Below are positions 29,202 through 53,454 of a stretch of DNA of 64,000 nucleotides, in pieces (position 1 is the stretch's first letter; every line of letters starts with the position of its first letter). The notes beneath the pieces were generated by a model. The model saw only the letters and a list, made by a program, of their open reading frames with translations. It ran no database searches and was not told the DNA's origin. The position numbers were made by a program, and so were the translations under genes. The DNA is from Paratrimastix pyriformis (Eukaryota > Preaxostyla > Paratrimastigidae): NCBI GenBank assembly GCA_027972325.1, contig JAPMOS010000045.1, forward strand, positions 141,001-205,000. The letters run 5' to 3'.

Positions 29202-29279
29202 GGAGTGTAACGCATGTCGAGAGACACAAGTGATCTTTCTTCTTGAACTTGTCGTCGCGGCGCGCCCTCGCAAATACAC
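29202..29279 (+). repeat. diverged direct repeat, copy 2
   Basis: Second copy of the element at 28705-28772, with a few extra bases between the shared blocks. Confidence 0.6.
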
Positions 29280-29346
29280 AGCGTGTTCGCTGCACGGGGG
29301 CCGGATCACGACGAAGATTTTCTGTCGAGACCGAGAATGCGTCTCC

Positions 29347-31749
29347 TCAGCAGTACCCCGACCTCGAGAGCGGGTTTCTGAGGGCCCGCTCGGGCGGCTG
29401 GACGGCATGCAGCCAGAGCTCGGCCAGGGATGGCGGCTTCTTGGACAGGATGGACACCGGGACCCCATCCAGCAGGTTGGCAGCCATCCACGGGGAGCTG
29501 AGCCCGTTGCGGGCCAGACTGACCCCGCGCAGGGAGCAGTGCCCGTCCTCCCCGAGGATGCGCTCGCGGAGGCACCGCAGGGCCACGTCCCCGAAGGCCG
29601 GCGCCCCGTGGATGGCCAGCTGGACCAGAAACCGAAATCGGGCAACCAGCTCCGCAAAGGCCTGCTCGCTCGGCTGGGTGACGAGGCATTCCGCATTATC
29701 CCCGGGCGGCCGAAAGACATCCACCAGCGAGAGCGACCGCAGCCAGCTCCCGCGGAGCACCTCGAGCACGTCATCAGTGACCAGACCCGCGCAGCTCTCG
29801 GGGGCAAAGCCCGGGCCGGCTCCGGGCGGGGCCAACGGTGGTGGCGCGCCGGGATTCGCAGCCGGACTGCAGCATTCCTGGAGATGCAGGACCCGAAGGC
29901 GGCGGGCTGTCTGCAGGAAGGCCATCAGCACAGGGATCCGCACGCAGGACCGCCACAGGGCCAACGTCTCCAGGCGGGGCAGGGCCGCGCCCACGGCGGC
30001 CAAGTCGAGAGGGTCGGCCGGGCTGCCGCTCTGGAGGATGAGCACGCGCAGGCGGGGCCACCCCGAGCAGGCGGCGCACAGGCCGATCGGGCTGACGGAC
30101 ACATTATCGGTGCCGAAGACCTGCGGGGAAAAGATGGAGTGCAGAGCCGGCCTTGTGAGGCCACAACTGCCGTCATGCCATCACAAGTCATCATCGCCAT
30201 CGTCAACACCAACACCATCATCATCACCACCACCACCAACAACAACAACATCGACATCGACATCATCAACATCATCAACATCAACATCATCCAATCATCA
30301 CCATCATCACCCATCCTCGGGACGAACCTCGAGGGCGGGTGTGCCGGCGGTCAGGGCGCGAGCCTGGGGCTCGGAGATGGTGCAGAAGAGGCCCCCGGCC
30401 AGTCGCAGGTGCTCCAGCTGCCGGCATGGGCACAGGGCGGCCAGGACCGCGTCGAGCTGGGGAAACAGGCGAGCAGGCGCCGCGGATGAAGTACCGACAC
30501 GCACAAACACAAACAGCCCCGCCCCCCCGGGGGGGACGACAGGGAGGCCCAAACGCCGATCAATGAGAGCGGACATCATTCTGGCTGGGGGCGGTGTAAT
30601 TGAAGGTTCGCAGCCCGAACCGGGCCGCTTCGCAGAGGAAGGCGGGGAGGCGGGGCTGGGGGACGGGCATTTCCCCACAGCCGGCCGAGGTGAGCCACTG
30701 CACCTGCTCCAGCAGCGGACACGACCTGGCCAGGGCCGATAGCAGCTCGGCCGCCCCCGGGCCAGCCACGACGGCCAGCCGGCGCAGAGATTGAAGGGCT
30801 GGCGCGCAGGCGAGAAGCTCGAGGTTTGCAGCTCTTGAGGCAACCTGCACCGGGTGAGGGTGGTGGTGATGGGGGGGATGGGCCACATGCTCAGGAGGGA
30901 GGAGGTGGGGGGGGGGGGGGGGGGGACGGGCCGCCCACGAACCACGAGGCTCAGCTCCTCCAGCTGGGGGCAGCGCTCCTGGATGATGGCGAGGAGCGGG
31001 CCCAAACGCGCCGCCTCGGGCGCGAGGTGGAGGGACCGGAGCTCATGGGGGACGGTGCCCAGCATCTCCGGGGTGGAGTTGGCGCCGTCCAGGCGGAGGG
31101 TACGCAGAGCGGGGAAGTGGGTGAGGTTGAGGCCTTTGGTCGGCCCGCGCAGGGAGAGAGAGACCAGCCGAACCAGGTGGTGCACGGCGGACCCGTCAAG
31201 GCCGTCTGCCTCCAGCTCTTCCAACTGGGATGGTAAGGCCCCGCCCCGTTCGAGGGCGAGGGTATTGCCATGACATTTCAGACTCGTCAGTTGCCAAGGA
31301 AGGACCCGCACGTGGAGGTTACAGTGTGTGATGTCGAGCTCTTTGAGGGAGCAATACTCGAATTCCTCCATAACCCGGGAGGTGAGATGGCATCGGCGGA
31401 GAGAGAGGGCTTTCAAACTGTGCCGCAAATGGAACATGAGGAAAGTTACACACGAGTTGGTTATGTTTGCGCCTTCCAGTGTCAGTGTGAGTCTTTCCAC
31501 ATCACCCTGAACACGGATCAGGGAATTGATTGCCCAATCGTTCCAGAGTTCTTTGAAGCTGACATAATCGCAAAAGGATGACACTAATTTGTGAAAGCGG
31601 GACGATGTCTTCGAAAGGACCGCATAACCACCCAAATTTAATTGGGATTTGGTGCGCTGAAAAGGGACCCAAAAAATGAGACGCTCGAAGATTTTGAGAG
31701 TGACATCATCAGAAAGTTGGTCAAAATATGCCTGTTGATCTGTTGCCAT
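29347..31749 (-). CDS. F-box/leucine-rich-repeat protein
   Basis: Exons 31749-30943, 30844-30575, 30456-30328 and 30120-29347 (minus), all phase 0, give 659 aa. The N-terminus FDQLSDDVTLKIFERL with VLSKTSSRFHKLVSSF is an F-box-like SKP1-binding motif. The rest is a chain of irregular leucine-rich repeats (HSLKALSLRRCHLTSRVME; LKELDITHCNL; PALRTLRLDGANSTPEM; CPQLEELSLVV; WPRLRVLILQSGS). Such proteins act as substrate receptors of SCF ubiquitin ligases; the substrate is unknown. Donors are GTTCGT, GTCCGC and GTTCGT. The third intron carries a trinucleotide-rich tract (30180-30310). Confidence 0.75.
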
Positions 31750-31859
31750 GACGGGGCCGAGACACCACACGCCCAAATGAATAATGACAGGTTGTCACAG
31801 GTGAGGCTAGAATTTTGGTTGAAGAAACTTTTTCAGCCGGCCGTTTTCTTCCAGGCGAT

Positions 31860-33422
31860 ATGGATCCCGCAGAAGACGAATCTCAGGGAGCCGAAGAGGC
31901 GGCTCGCGCTCGGGCAGAAGTTGCAGCCTTGGAAAAGTGCGGCCTGACATTCTTTTGCCCACAACTCCTGATTTGTTTTGTTCAGGGATCTGCCACAGTC
32001 TGGGGCTCCTGCGAGCGCCACGATGCCGTCTGGGGACTCCGAAGAGCCTCCTTTCGCCGACGGCCCTTCACAACTGAAAGGTTCGAAGCGCGATCACACT
32101 CTTTTTTTTTCTTCACTTGCGGTGTAGAACTGGAGGACCAAAACAATATGCTCCTCAACCAACTTGCTCAAACAAAAAAACAAATCGCAGATATGGAGAA
32201 GCAGATGCCCGGATACAAGCCAGAACTCGTTCCTGAAGGCACTGATCTTCGGGAGGCCCGCATTCTGGAACTTGCAAAGAAGGTCTTCACCTCTCTTCAC
32301 TGCGGTGTGCTTGAAGATTATTATTTGTGTAGAATCGCGGATTGATGGTTTCCTTCCAACGGGAGCGCGACAAGGCGGCCAGCCTCAGCAAGGTCGGTCG
32401 GCCTCCCCCCGTCCACTACTTCGGCTCACCGTTCGCCGGCAGATTTGCAAGCAACTCCAAGGGGAACTGAAAGCCATCAAAGAGAGTGGTCTGTTGATGG
32501 TTCAACTGGATCATCCCATCCACACACACACACACCCCTGCCCCCCCCCCCCCCCCCTACTCCCAGACCCCTCTGCGGCTCCCAGTGCCCAGGCCACGGA
32601 GGCTGTGTCGGTCGAGCAGGACTACAAAGACAAACTCGCCCAGGCCAACGCTCGAGTTGCCGACCGGCAGCACCAGATCCAGGCCCTGAAGAACGACCTC
32701 GCCCGACACCAGGTCTGGCTGGCGGCGTCACGACCCCCCATGACCATCTCCCTCCCGTTGGACCGGGTGGTCTGCAGCGGGCCCTTCTTCGGGAGGTTGG
32801 CGACGTACCCTTGGCCAAGGTCCTTGAGGAAGGCACGGGCGGCTGGCGGGGCCGAGCCCAGGAGATCTCGCTGCTCAAGGTCCGCCCGCCCGCCCGCCCG
32901 CCCATCTGCTGGTCCTCATCCGGCCGCTGCGTTCTTCTTCGTAGTCCCAGCTGAAGGAACTCCGCGCCCAGCCTGCATCACCCCAGGCTGCTCACACCCC
33001 ACCGACGGAGGAGGATGGGCTCCCCGCCGAAGCGGGTCCTGTGAAGGGTCTGCCTCCCCCCTGGTGAGGTCCGCTCACCCGTCCACGGCTGTGCGTTCTT
33101 CGGCTGTGCGGCGGGCCAGACTTCGACGTGGAGCACAAGCGGATCGTCTCTGCGGCCGACCGGAAGAAGGTCCAGGAGATCGAGCAGCTCCAGCGGCAGG
33201 TGCAGGACCTCGCGGCCGACCTCGCCGCCGCCAAGACCAAGAACGCCTCCCTCGTGGCCCGAACCAGGGTCTGGAGCGGAGAGGGGGAGTTGGAGGAGGG
33301 GCGGGGGCGGGGCAGTGGAGTGGATTGGCATCCAACGGAGTTGCAAGGAATGGTGAACGGCGCCTCACACTCACCCACCCACTCACCCACTCACTCGCTC
33401 CACCCACTCGCTCCACACACTG

Positions 33423-33456
<34 letters not shown>

Positions 33457-34040
33457 CCCGCGGCAGATCCTGGAGCAAGACAACGCCCAGTTGCGGCAGC
33501 GCATCGGGCAGGTGATGACCAAGACCGAGCACGACAGCGAGCTGGTGGCCACCCAGCGCGAGGCCATTGGGCTCCTCCAGAAGGAGCTCGCCCAGGCCCA
33601 GGTCCAGGCCGCCCAGGCCACGCAAGCCGCCCAGGCGGTCGCCCAGCAGCGCGGCGACAGCAACAGCCCGCCCGTCTCTGCTTCATCGCACCCGCCAAGC
33701 GCCGCCGCCTCACGGGATGTCTGTTGCTGCCCCCCGTCGGGCCCGTGGCTGGGCGGCGGGCGCCTTATCCTCGCGTCTTCTTTGCAACTGCCTGCAGGGC
33801 GCGGGGGCCTCCTTCCTCGGCGGCAACGGCGAGTCCGGGGCTGTGACCGGCGAGCCGAGCGAGATGGTGCTGCTGCAGGAGCGGCAGATCAGCCGGCAGG
33901 AGCAGATTATCCGCTCGCTGCGGGCTGAGTTGGAGGCCCTCCAGCAGGCGCCCCTCACCCCGCCTCTGCTGCCCCCAGGGATGGTCGCCGCCGCCGCATC
34001 GGCCGCCGCCGCGGCCCTCGCCCCGCAATACCATCACTAG
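31860..34040 (+). CDS. coiled-coil protein, CCDC13-like
   Basis: Eleven exons join without conflict: 31860-31936, 31986-32080, 32128-32282, 32333-32392, 32443-32499, 32593-32712, 32778-32879, 32945-33047, 33120-33268, 33467-33673, 33798-34040, giving 455 aa. It is nearly all coiled coil. The stretches EARILELAKKNRGLMVSF, RALLREVGDVPLAKVLEEG and GGWRGRAQEISLLK look like CCDC13, a centrosomal/ciliary protein, but I am recalling that family without an alignment. If right, it implies a flagellated cell. The start is the first ATG after a stop-rich leader. Donors include GTC, GTT and GTG types; the intron before 33467 ends in a C-run of about 30. Confidence 0.6.
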
Positions 34041-34326
34041 ATTCATCTCCCTTTTCACTCCTCCTTCCACCTCCAATTTGGATTGTGGCGGCTCTGCCGC
34101 TATTGGTTGTTTTGTTAATTTCGGCTCTCGCTCTCTTGCGTCGCTGGCGGGCGGGAGCGAATGTGAGCGTTCTGGTTTCGGTTTGTCTGCGAGCGCGTTT
34201 GTGCAATTGTTGCACATTCTGCGGGGCGGGAGCTCTCGGACGCAAATCGAGTCCCATCGGAAGTCCCACCGGGAGAGGCCGACTTCCGTTTTTTTCCGCG
34301 TCGCCGCGTCTTCTTCGTCCCACCTG

Positions 34327-35852
34327 ATGGCGCGCCCACTGCGTTTCTATCTGCTGATGCCGTTCGCATTCATTTTTGTTCTGGTAGTCTGGGAGGCTGT
34401 CCAGGGCTACCCACTATGGCGAATTCTGGCTTGGGCATTCCCTCAACACGAACTCATCCTTCTCATCCCTGGACTCCTCATCCCATTCGCACCTCCACTC
34501 CTCAGACTGCTCGACGAGGTTGTGGGGCATCCAATCACAAGGCTTTTTGCCCAACTTGGCTGGTTTTTGTTTGGATTTTTGTTCATCGCCCTCTGGGTAT
34601 GCATCGTTTTTGAGATCGTTTTTGCGGCGTGGCCTGCCTTCCATGAGAACTTTTCGTATGTCGGCTCCATCACCGTTACAGGGGTCGGCGTCCTCCTGTG
34701 CCTGATCGCTTTCATCAATGCACATCAGATCCGAATCGTGGAACACACCATCCGAACGTCTGGGCGCTCGTCTTTTTTTATTTCGTCTGAATTTCTGGGG
34801 GGGTAGTTCCAAGGTCAGGCGCCCTGTTCGACTGGTGCAGCTCTCGGATATCCACATCGGGTCGCGGTCGCCCTCATTCCTGAAGCGGGTCGTGGATCGG
34901 GTTAATCTGCTCAACCCCGACCTGGTCGTTGTCACGGGTGACTTCACCGATGCCCGCGGGGTCGGCCCTCGGGGTGACATCGACGGCTTCAACGAGATTC
35001 GATGCCGCGGGACCCCCACACACACTCCCCCGCTGGAGAAGAACTCCCCCGCCCCGGAGGAGTCCGCACCCCCCAAGGAGCAGGAGGCATCCGTCTATGC
35101 GGTCTTCGGTAATCACGATTTTATGAGCGGGGCAGGGCCCCTGGGAGATAGCTGCCACTCGCGTCTTCCCAAGGTCCGTGCCCCCCTGCATCATCCCATC
35201 CCTCATCCGCCGCCCCGCCGCCCCCACAGTTCTCGCTGCTTCGCGATCAAGTTGTGCGAGTGCGCATCCCCAGCCCAGCCGCATCGCCCGCACACGTGCC
35301 GAGCCCCGACCCGGGGGTGGTGCTGCAGCTGGTCGGGCTGGACGACAGAAACCGGGGTGCCGACATGGTCCGGGCCTACCGCGGCCTGCGTAACCTGCTG
35401 GATGATGACCTCTACACGGTGCTGCTCTACCACCGGCCCCATGGGGTCGAGCAAGTAGGCGCCCTGGGTGGGATCGATCTTTTCTTGGCCGGTCTGTGGG
35501 CCATCCTCATTGGGGCCCAACTCAGACAATAACCCCCAGGTCATACACACGCCGGCCAGATCTTCCCCTTCAGCCTGCTGGTCAAGATCATGTTTCCCTA
35601 CGCGGCGGGGCTCTTCCATGTGAAAGCCCCCGTTCCCGCGACCACCACGGCCGTTGGCCCGGCGTCCACCGAGACCACCCCGATCAATCCCAGCAAGCAG
35701 CTCCTTTACACGAGCCAGGGCACCGGGACATGGGGTCCCTTGCTCAGGTCTGATGATAGTGTCCGATTCCCGATTTCCAACTTGACCAAATTCCGTCGAT
35801 TAGGCTGGGAACACGAAACGAGATCACCCTCTTCAACATCGTGCCTGCTTAA
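34327..35852 (+). CDS. membrane-anchored calcineurin-like metallophosphoesterase
   Basis: Exons 34327-34769, 34807-35173, 35230-35491, 35540-35747 and 35804-35852 give 442 aa. The first about 140 residues are four to five transmembrane helices. Then the metallophosphoesterase motifs appear in order: QLSDIHIG (DxH), VVTGDFTD (GDxxD), FGNHDFM (GNHD), YHRPHG (H) and GHTHAGQ (GHxH, formed across an intron). The ending GTGTWGPLLRLGTRNEITLFNI is characteristic of the YkuE/TMPPE group. All metal ligands are present, so it should be an active bimetal phosphoesterase with its catalytic domain on one membrane face. Donors are GTCTTT, GTCCGT, GTCTGT and GTCTGA. The substrate cannot be told. Confidence 0.88.
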
Positions 35853-36119
35853 CCCCATTCAGTTTTTTTTTGTGCGAACATTTTGTGGTCTTCATACCCA
35901 CCCTCACCAGGCCGAAAAGGAGTGGTACCTGAAGGTTGGTGGGCGAGGTCCGTCAGTTTGCCATTGCGGAGAAAAGGAAAAAGATACCGATCTCCGCTGC
36001 CTAAAATCCTCCTGCCTTAGCTGACCTAACCAAAAGGGTTCTCGTCACTGATCCATCTCGCTCATCGGCTCGGACCGTGTTTTTGCCTCTTGCTCTTTTG
36101 AAAAAGAGCTGCCTTATCG

Positions 36120-47689
<11,570 letters not shown>

Positions 47690-48301
47690 CCCCGGCACAT
47701 CACACCCCACCACCCCACAGTTCTCCTTGTCTTCCCACTCCTTCCCCATCTGTCTCCCCGTCTGTCTTTCGGTTTCTGGGGACCCGCCAATCCACACCAT
47801 CACCATCCGCCTCCCAACACCCACCCATTTTAATGACGTGTGCGTCTGTGTGTGTGCGTCGTCTGTGTGTCTGTCGTGTGGTCTTCCCGTTGGTGTTCAT
47901 GTGTTCTTCTCCCGGCCGTGTCTCTCCCCCCTCCCCCGCTCCTGCCTCCTCCTCCTCCTCCTCCTCCTCCTCCTCCCCCCGCCCCCCTTCCCTCATGATG
48001 ACTTTGCCCTTCCCAAGAAGAGGCACCTTCCTTCGCTTCGCAGGCATCCCTGTTTGCTGCTGCTTGGTCGACAGGCGAGAGAAAAAACGAGGGCGGGCGG
48101 GCGGGCGGGTGGGTGGGGGGCATGAGATGAGATGAGTTTAAATTGACTTCAAGCCACGGACGGGGGATGGGAGGGAAGAGGAGGAGATGACAGATGGGAA
48201 TGGAGGGGATGGGAATGGAGGGGATGGGAATGGAGGGGATGGGAATGGAGGGGATGTGATGGAGGGGATGGCGATGGGGGGTGGTGGTGTGCCGTCGGGG
48301 G
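47690..48301. other. convergent intergenic region
   Basis: Lies between the ends of the ankyrin-kinase gene (plus) and the RING/LRR gene (minus). It holds a (CCT)n tract at about 47943-47977, a (GGGC)n tract at about 48090-48115 and a 15-bp GATGGGAATGGAGGG repeat at about 48192-48275. No exon is supported. Confidence 0.6.
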
Positions 48302-51300
48302 CTACTTGCGGGCCCGGGTGAATTTGCGGTTGGCGAGCACCTCCGGCTGGGCCTCCCAACCTGCGTCCCCGCGGGGAAGGGCGAACAGGGCCAGAGGAGG
48401 GAGTGCCCCCGGTCAGTGAGGTCGGGTGGGTCATGGGCGGGCGGTGATGACTGGGTGATGATTGACAGGGGCGATGATTGACAGGGGGTGATGATTGACA
48501 GGGGGTGATGATTGACTGGGCGATGATGCTGATGATGATGAAGAGGAGGATGCTGATGCTGCTGATGCTGATGCTGATGCTGCTGATGCGGATGGTGGTG
48601 GCGATGATGATGATGGAGCGTGTGCGGGTGAAGGAGGCAAGGCGTGCAGATGGGGCGTGCCTACCGACCAAGGGGGCCCGAGGGGCCCACGTTGGCGTGG
48701 AAGAACACATTGGCCAGCCGCCCGCGCCCGGGTGATGTCGGCAGTGGGGAGGTAGCCGCCACCCCCGGGGAGAAGGTGGCCGCGGGGGAGGGGATGGTGA
48801 AACGGCTGGGGCTGGGGACGGGGCTGGGGCCGGGGGGCATCAGACGGGCCATGGGGCCCACCAGCGAGTCGACCGACTGGCCGAAGACTGGCAGCGGGAG
48901 GTCGAGCGGGTCGGGGGCCGGCTGGTGGGTGGCGGGATGGGCTGGGGGTGGTGGCGGGGGTGGTGGCGGCGGAGGGGGTGGTGGGATTGGAGGCACTGGC
49001 GGAACCACAGCCGCACTCAGGGCAGCCGAGACTGCAGCGGCCGTCACACTGGCGATGGTGGTGGGGCCCGTGCTGGTGCTGGTGCTGGGGCTGGGGCTGG
49101 GGCTCAGCAGTTGGGTTGCCCAGTAATCGACCTCGGTGTTGTTGTTGTTGTTGCTGCTGCTGTTGCTGTTGGTGTTGGTGCATGTGGGGCTGAGGCGAGG
49201 GGCCGGGGTGGGTGCCGGGGTGGCCGCGGGCAGGTTGAACAGGAAGGGCGAGGGCGGGGGAGGCGGCAGCAGGACAGCCGACAGGCCCGAGAGGCTCGGG
49301 GAGGGTCGGCCGCCGCTGCTGCTGCCGCTGCCGCTGCGGGTGGCCGGGGGGGCCGGCGAGGGACTGAGATTGGCGGTGAAGGGGAGCCCGAAGACGGGCG
49401 GGGGAAGATCGTCGACGAGCGACCGGCCTGCTGCTGCCCCGGAGGGAGCCGCGGCCGGAGCCGGGGCAGGGACAGGGGGCGGTGGTGGTGGAGGCGGTGG
49501 GGTGGGGGTGGAGGCAGGGGTGGAGTCGGCATGGGGGCGGGTTGTGCCGGCTTTTCGCGCCCACGAATGGGTCGGGCAGCGGGGAGGCGGCAGCAACGCG
49601 GCGGGCGGCGGCGGCGGCGGCCGGGGCCGGCGGATGGAGCGAGGCGGCCGGGGCCGTGGGGGATGGCAGCCGGGCTGGCGGGTGGGGGCTGACATGCGGG
49701 CTGCTCGGCGGTGGGTGGCGTGCGGCGGGAGCGGTGCGTTGGGGGGATGCCGAGGTGGCCAGGCGGCGGTGGGGTTCGCCGGGGACGGGGGCGGCGGGCG
49801 CGGGCGCGAAGGCGTGGCCGGCGGCGGGGGCAGGATGCGAGCCGGGGGCTGGGGCAGGGTGCTGGCGGGCGGGGGTGGGGCCGGGGGGCAGGGGCAGGGG
49901 CTGGGGCACTGCCTGCCCGTCGAGCCACTGCAGGCTCGGCAGGAGCGCCAGGGTGCGGCTGGGCGGCGAGGCGAGGCCACACAGACCCCATCACACACCC
50001 ACCATGAAGGGAGATACGGAGATGATGAGCGGATGATGCGGATGGTGATGAGCGGGCGATGACGAGCGATTGGATGATCCGATGGCGATGCTCGGGATGG
50101 ATGATTGGAGATGCTGGTGGTGATGGTGATGGTGATGGTGATGGTGATGGTGATGGTGATGCTGGTGGTGGTGGTGATGGTGATGCTGGTGGTGATGGTG
50201 ATGCTGGTGACGATGCTGATGGCGATGCTGATGATGGCCGGACCGTCTGTACTCAGGCTGGGTGCAGATGGGATTGTCGGTCAGGATCACCTCCCGCAGG
50301 CTCAGCGGCTGCAGGCTGACCAGCTCATCGAGGGATCCTGCGCACGCACACACAGAAGCACACAGCAACAGCCACAGATGCAAACACAGGGACGCATCGG
50401 CAGACAGACACACACATCGGCAGACAGGCACACACATAGACAGACAGGCACACACATAGACAGACAGGCACACACATAGACAGACAGGCACACACATAGA
50501 CAGACAGGCACACACATAGACAGACAGGCACACACATAGACAGACAGGCACACACATAGACAGACAGGCACACACATAGACAGACAGGCACACACATAGA
50601 CAGACAGGCACACACATAGACAGACAGGCACACACATAGACAGACAGGCACACACATAGACAGACAGGCACACACATCGGCAGACAGGCACACACATAGA
50701 CAGACAGGCACACACATAGACAGACAGGCACACACATAGACAGACAGGCACACACATAGACAGACAGGCACACACATAGACAGACAGGCACACACATAGA
50801 CAGACAGGCACACACATAGACAGACAGGCACACACATCGGCAGACAGGCACACACATAGACAGACAGGCACACACATCGGCAGACAGGCACACACATAGA
50901 CAGACAGGCACACACATAGACAGACAGGCACACACATAGACAGACAGGCACACACATAGACAGACAGGCACACACATAGACAGACAGGCACACACATAGA
51001 CAGACAGGCACACACATAGACAGACAGGCACACACATAGACAGACAGGCACACACATAGACAGACAGGCACACACATAGACAGACAGGCACACACATAGA
51101 CAGACAGGCACACACATAGACAGACAGGCACACACATCGGCAGACAGGCACACACATAGACAGACAGGCACACACATCGGCAGACAGGCACACACATAGA
51201 CAGACAGGCACACACATAGACAGACAGGCACACACATAGACAGACAGGCACACACATAGACAGACAGGCACACACATAGACAGACAGGCACACACATAGA

Positions 51301-53211
51301 CAGACAGGCACACACATAGACAGACAGGCACACACATAGACAGACAGGCACACACATAGACAGACAGGCACACACATAGACAGACAGGCACACACATCGG
51401 CAGACAGGCACACACATCGACAGACAGGCACACACATAGACAGACAGGCACACACATAGACAGACAGGCACACACATAGACAGACAGGCACACACATAGA
51501 CAGACAGGCACACACATAGACAGACAGGCACACACATAGACAGACAGGCACACACATAGACAGACAGGCACACACATAGACAGACAGGCACACACATAGA
51601 CAGACAGGCACACACATAGACAGACAGGCACACACATAGACAGACAGGCACACACATAGACAGACAGGCACACACATAGACAGACAGGCACACACATAGA
51701 CAGACAGGCACACGGAGACAGACAGAGGCAGACAGAAACACACGTGAGCGAAAGCCGGGGGGTCGTGTGCAATGGGGTGAGCGTGGGGGATGAAAGATGG
51801 TGGTTGTGGTTGTGGTTGTGGTTGTGGTGGGGATGAGGATGAGGACGAGGAGGCCGAGGCAGGGGCCCGAACGGACTGATCATGTTCTGGCTGAGGTTGA
51901 CATTCTCCAGGGCAGGCAGGGCCTCCTTCAGTCGGGCCACTTGGCGCAGGGTCGACAGCCGGTTGGCGGCCAGGTCGATGGTGTTGATCTGCACCCCGTG
52001 CTGCGCGGCCGCCTGTGCGGTTTGGGAAGGGAGGCGTCCATCCACCCCCGGGCCGACAAGGACAGCAGCACGACACCCAGGGAATGCGGCCAGGTCAGGC
52101 GCGCGGGCCGTGCGCCGCGAGAGTTCCGAATTGAAGGGGTCGGAACGGCTCACCCCCCCTCCCTTCCCCTCCCCTCCACTCCCCTCCCCTCCCTCCCTCC
52201 CTCCATCTCCCCGCCCTCGGCCGAGCGACGGACGATGACGGCGAGCTGAGGAAGACACTCGTAAAGGGCGTCCCACATGGGCTGGTAGTTCAAGTTGACG
52301 CCTTCGAATCCCTACAACCACCCGCACACGGACACACGGACACACAGACAGACCCGGGAACGGGTACAGCCATCACCGCCAGAAGCCTCAGTGAGTCGCC
52401 GTGGGCGCCCAGGCCACAGGCCCCCAAAGGAACAGGAGGGACGCACCGGGGGGGGGGGGGGGGGGGGGGGGATACAGACGTGGTGGGCAAGGTCGCTCAG
52501 GTTGAGCAGGAGTCCGGGCAGATACGCATTCCGGGAGACTTTGAGGTAGAGCTGAGGGGTGGGGGGGTGGGGGCGGGGAGGAGGAGCGAGTGGCCGGGGT
52601 GAAGGTGACGATCCCCTCCCTGGTCCAGACCGATTCGACGGTGTAATACGGGTATCCCAAATGTGCGCGGCCTGCGTGAGATGTCGGCGGAACGGGGGGA
52701 CGGGCGACGGTGGCGACTGGAGCCGGGAGAGGGGAGGGTGGCACAGAGGGTGGGGGTGGAGGCGGGGGCGGGGGTGGAGGCGGCTGTGGAAGTGCGTTGC
52801 ATTTTGGAATGTGGTCCAGGAGTTCCTGATGGGACAACCAGAAAAATATGTCAAATCGAAGGGGGGACAGGAGCAGACCCCTAATGGCATCTCCTTTTTG
52901 CATTTCGGACATCGTGCCCGCTGAAGCATCGTCAATGATTTCAATGGGAAACTGATGACCGGAATGAACCCCGAAACGACATTCCTTCGGCAGGTGGGGC
53001 AGGAAGCCTTTTTTTGTATCCTAGAGAGATTGAGATTGAGCACAGTTTGAACGAAGGTCTCAGACCAAGTTGTGATACAGTCTTTACAAAAGGCATGCGA
53101 ACAAGGGAGACAAACAGGCGATTTCAAAATGCCAGAGCAAATTACGCACATCAACGCCTCTGGAGGCTCCTCGCAGAGCAAATCGTCCCATAGGGGAGGA
53201 GTATCTTCCAT
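48302..53211 (-). CDS. RING finger / TRAF-type zinc finger / leucine-rich-repeat protein
   Basis: Minus-strand exons 53211-53066, 53020-52960, 52920-52879, 52825-52631, 52551-52480, 52311-52234, 52012-51877, 50337-50244 and one starting 49958 are all in phase; a final exon is 48360-48302. The N-terminal RING is [24 protein letters not shown], then CPTC; the 45-nt intron restores [15 protein letters not shown] spacing. A TRAF-like finger follows ([18 protein letters not shown]). Farther on come repeats [49 protein letters not shown] and [10 protein letters not shown], resembling the NXF/Mex67 LRR domain. The C-terminal half is Pro/Gln-rich and ends [19 protein letters not shown] frame change inside 49958-48669 requires an intron I could not place. 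Probable E3 ligase. Confidence 0.65.
50399..51712 (-). repeat. 20-bp tandem array (ACACACATAGACAGACAGGC)n, about 65 copies
   Basis: Occupies the intron between the two LRR exons ending 51877 and starting 50337. Rare TCGG variants mark positions 50680, 50840, 50880, 51140, 51180 and 51400. The pair 50840/50880 recurs exactly 300 bp later, showing a 15-unit block duplication. Confidence 0.98.
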
Positions 53212-53454
53212 CCACTACAACAAAGCAATAATACCGGATGCGTCTTCGGGAAATTCAGCCAAACCCTAGAAGAGGGGCTTGGTGCCCCCTTTGGATTAGC
53301 GAAGCTGTCCTCCGGCGAATGAGATCCTCGCTGGCAAAATTCAAGCCGCCCGAACCCATCGTCCCCGGGCCAACACGTTTTCCCCTTCCCAGCAGCCGCG
53401 GAACGCCTCGATTTCTGTTCAGGGCGCCCTCTCACGTGACGGCAGGCAGAAGCG

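Larger units (their letters stand above)
28629..29346. other. intergenic region with diverged internal repeat
   Basis: No phase-supported exon. It contains a C-rich tract (28780-28850), a G-run (29105-29122) and two copies of a diverged element (next entries). Around 28912 the bases CCAAAATGA followed by a CCG resemble the start-codon context of the kinase-ARM gene (24973-24982), possibly a copied 5' fragment. Confidence 0.5.

Noticed and set aside
49991-52345. 784-codon minus ORF rich in Cys/Val/Leu
   Set aside because: Created by the 20-bp intronic array; only its two ends correspond to LRR exons.
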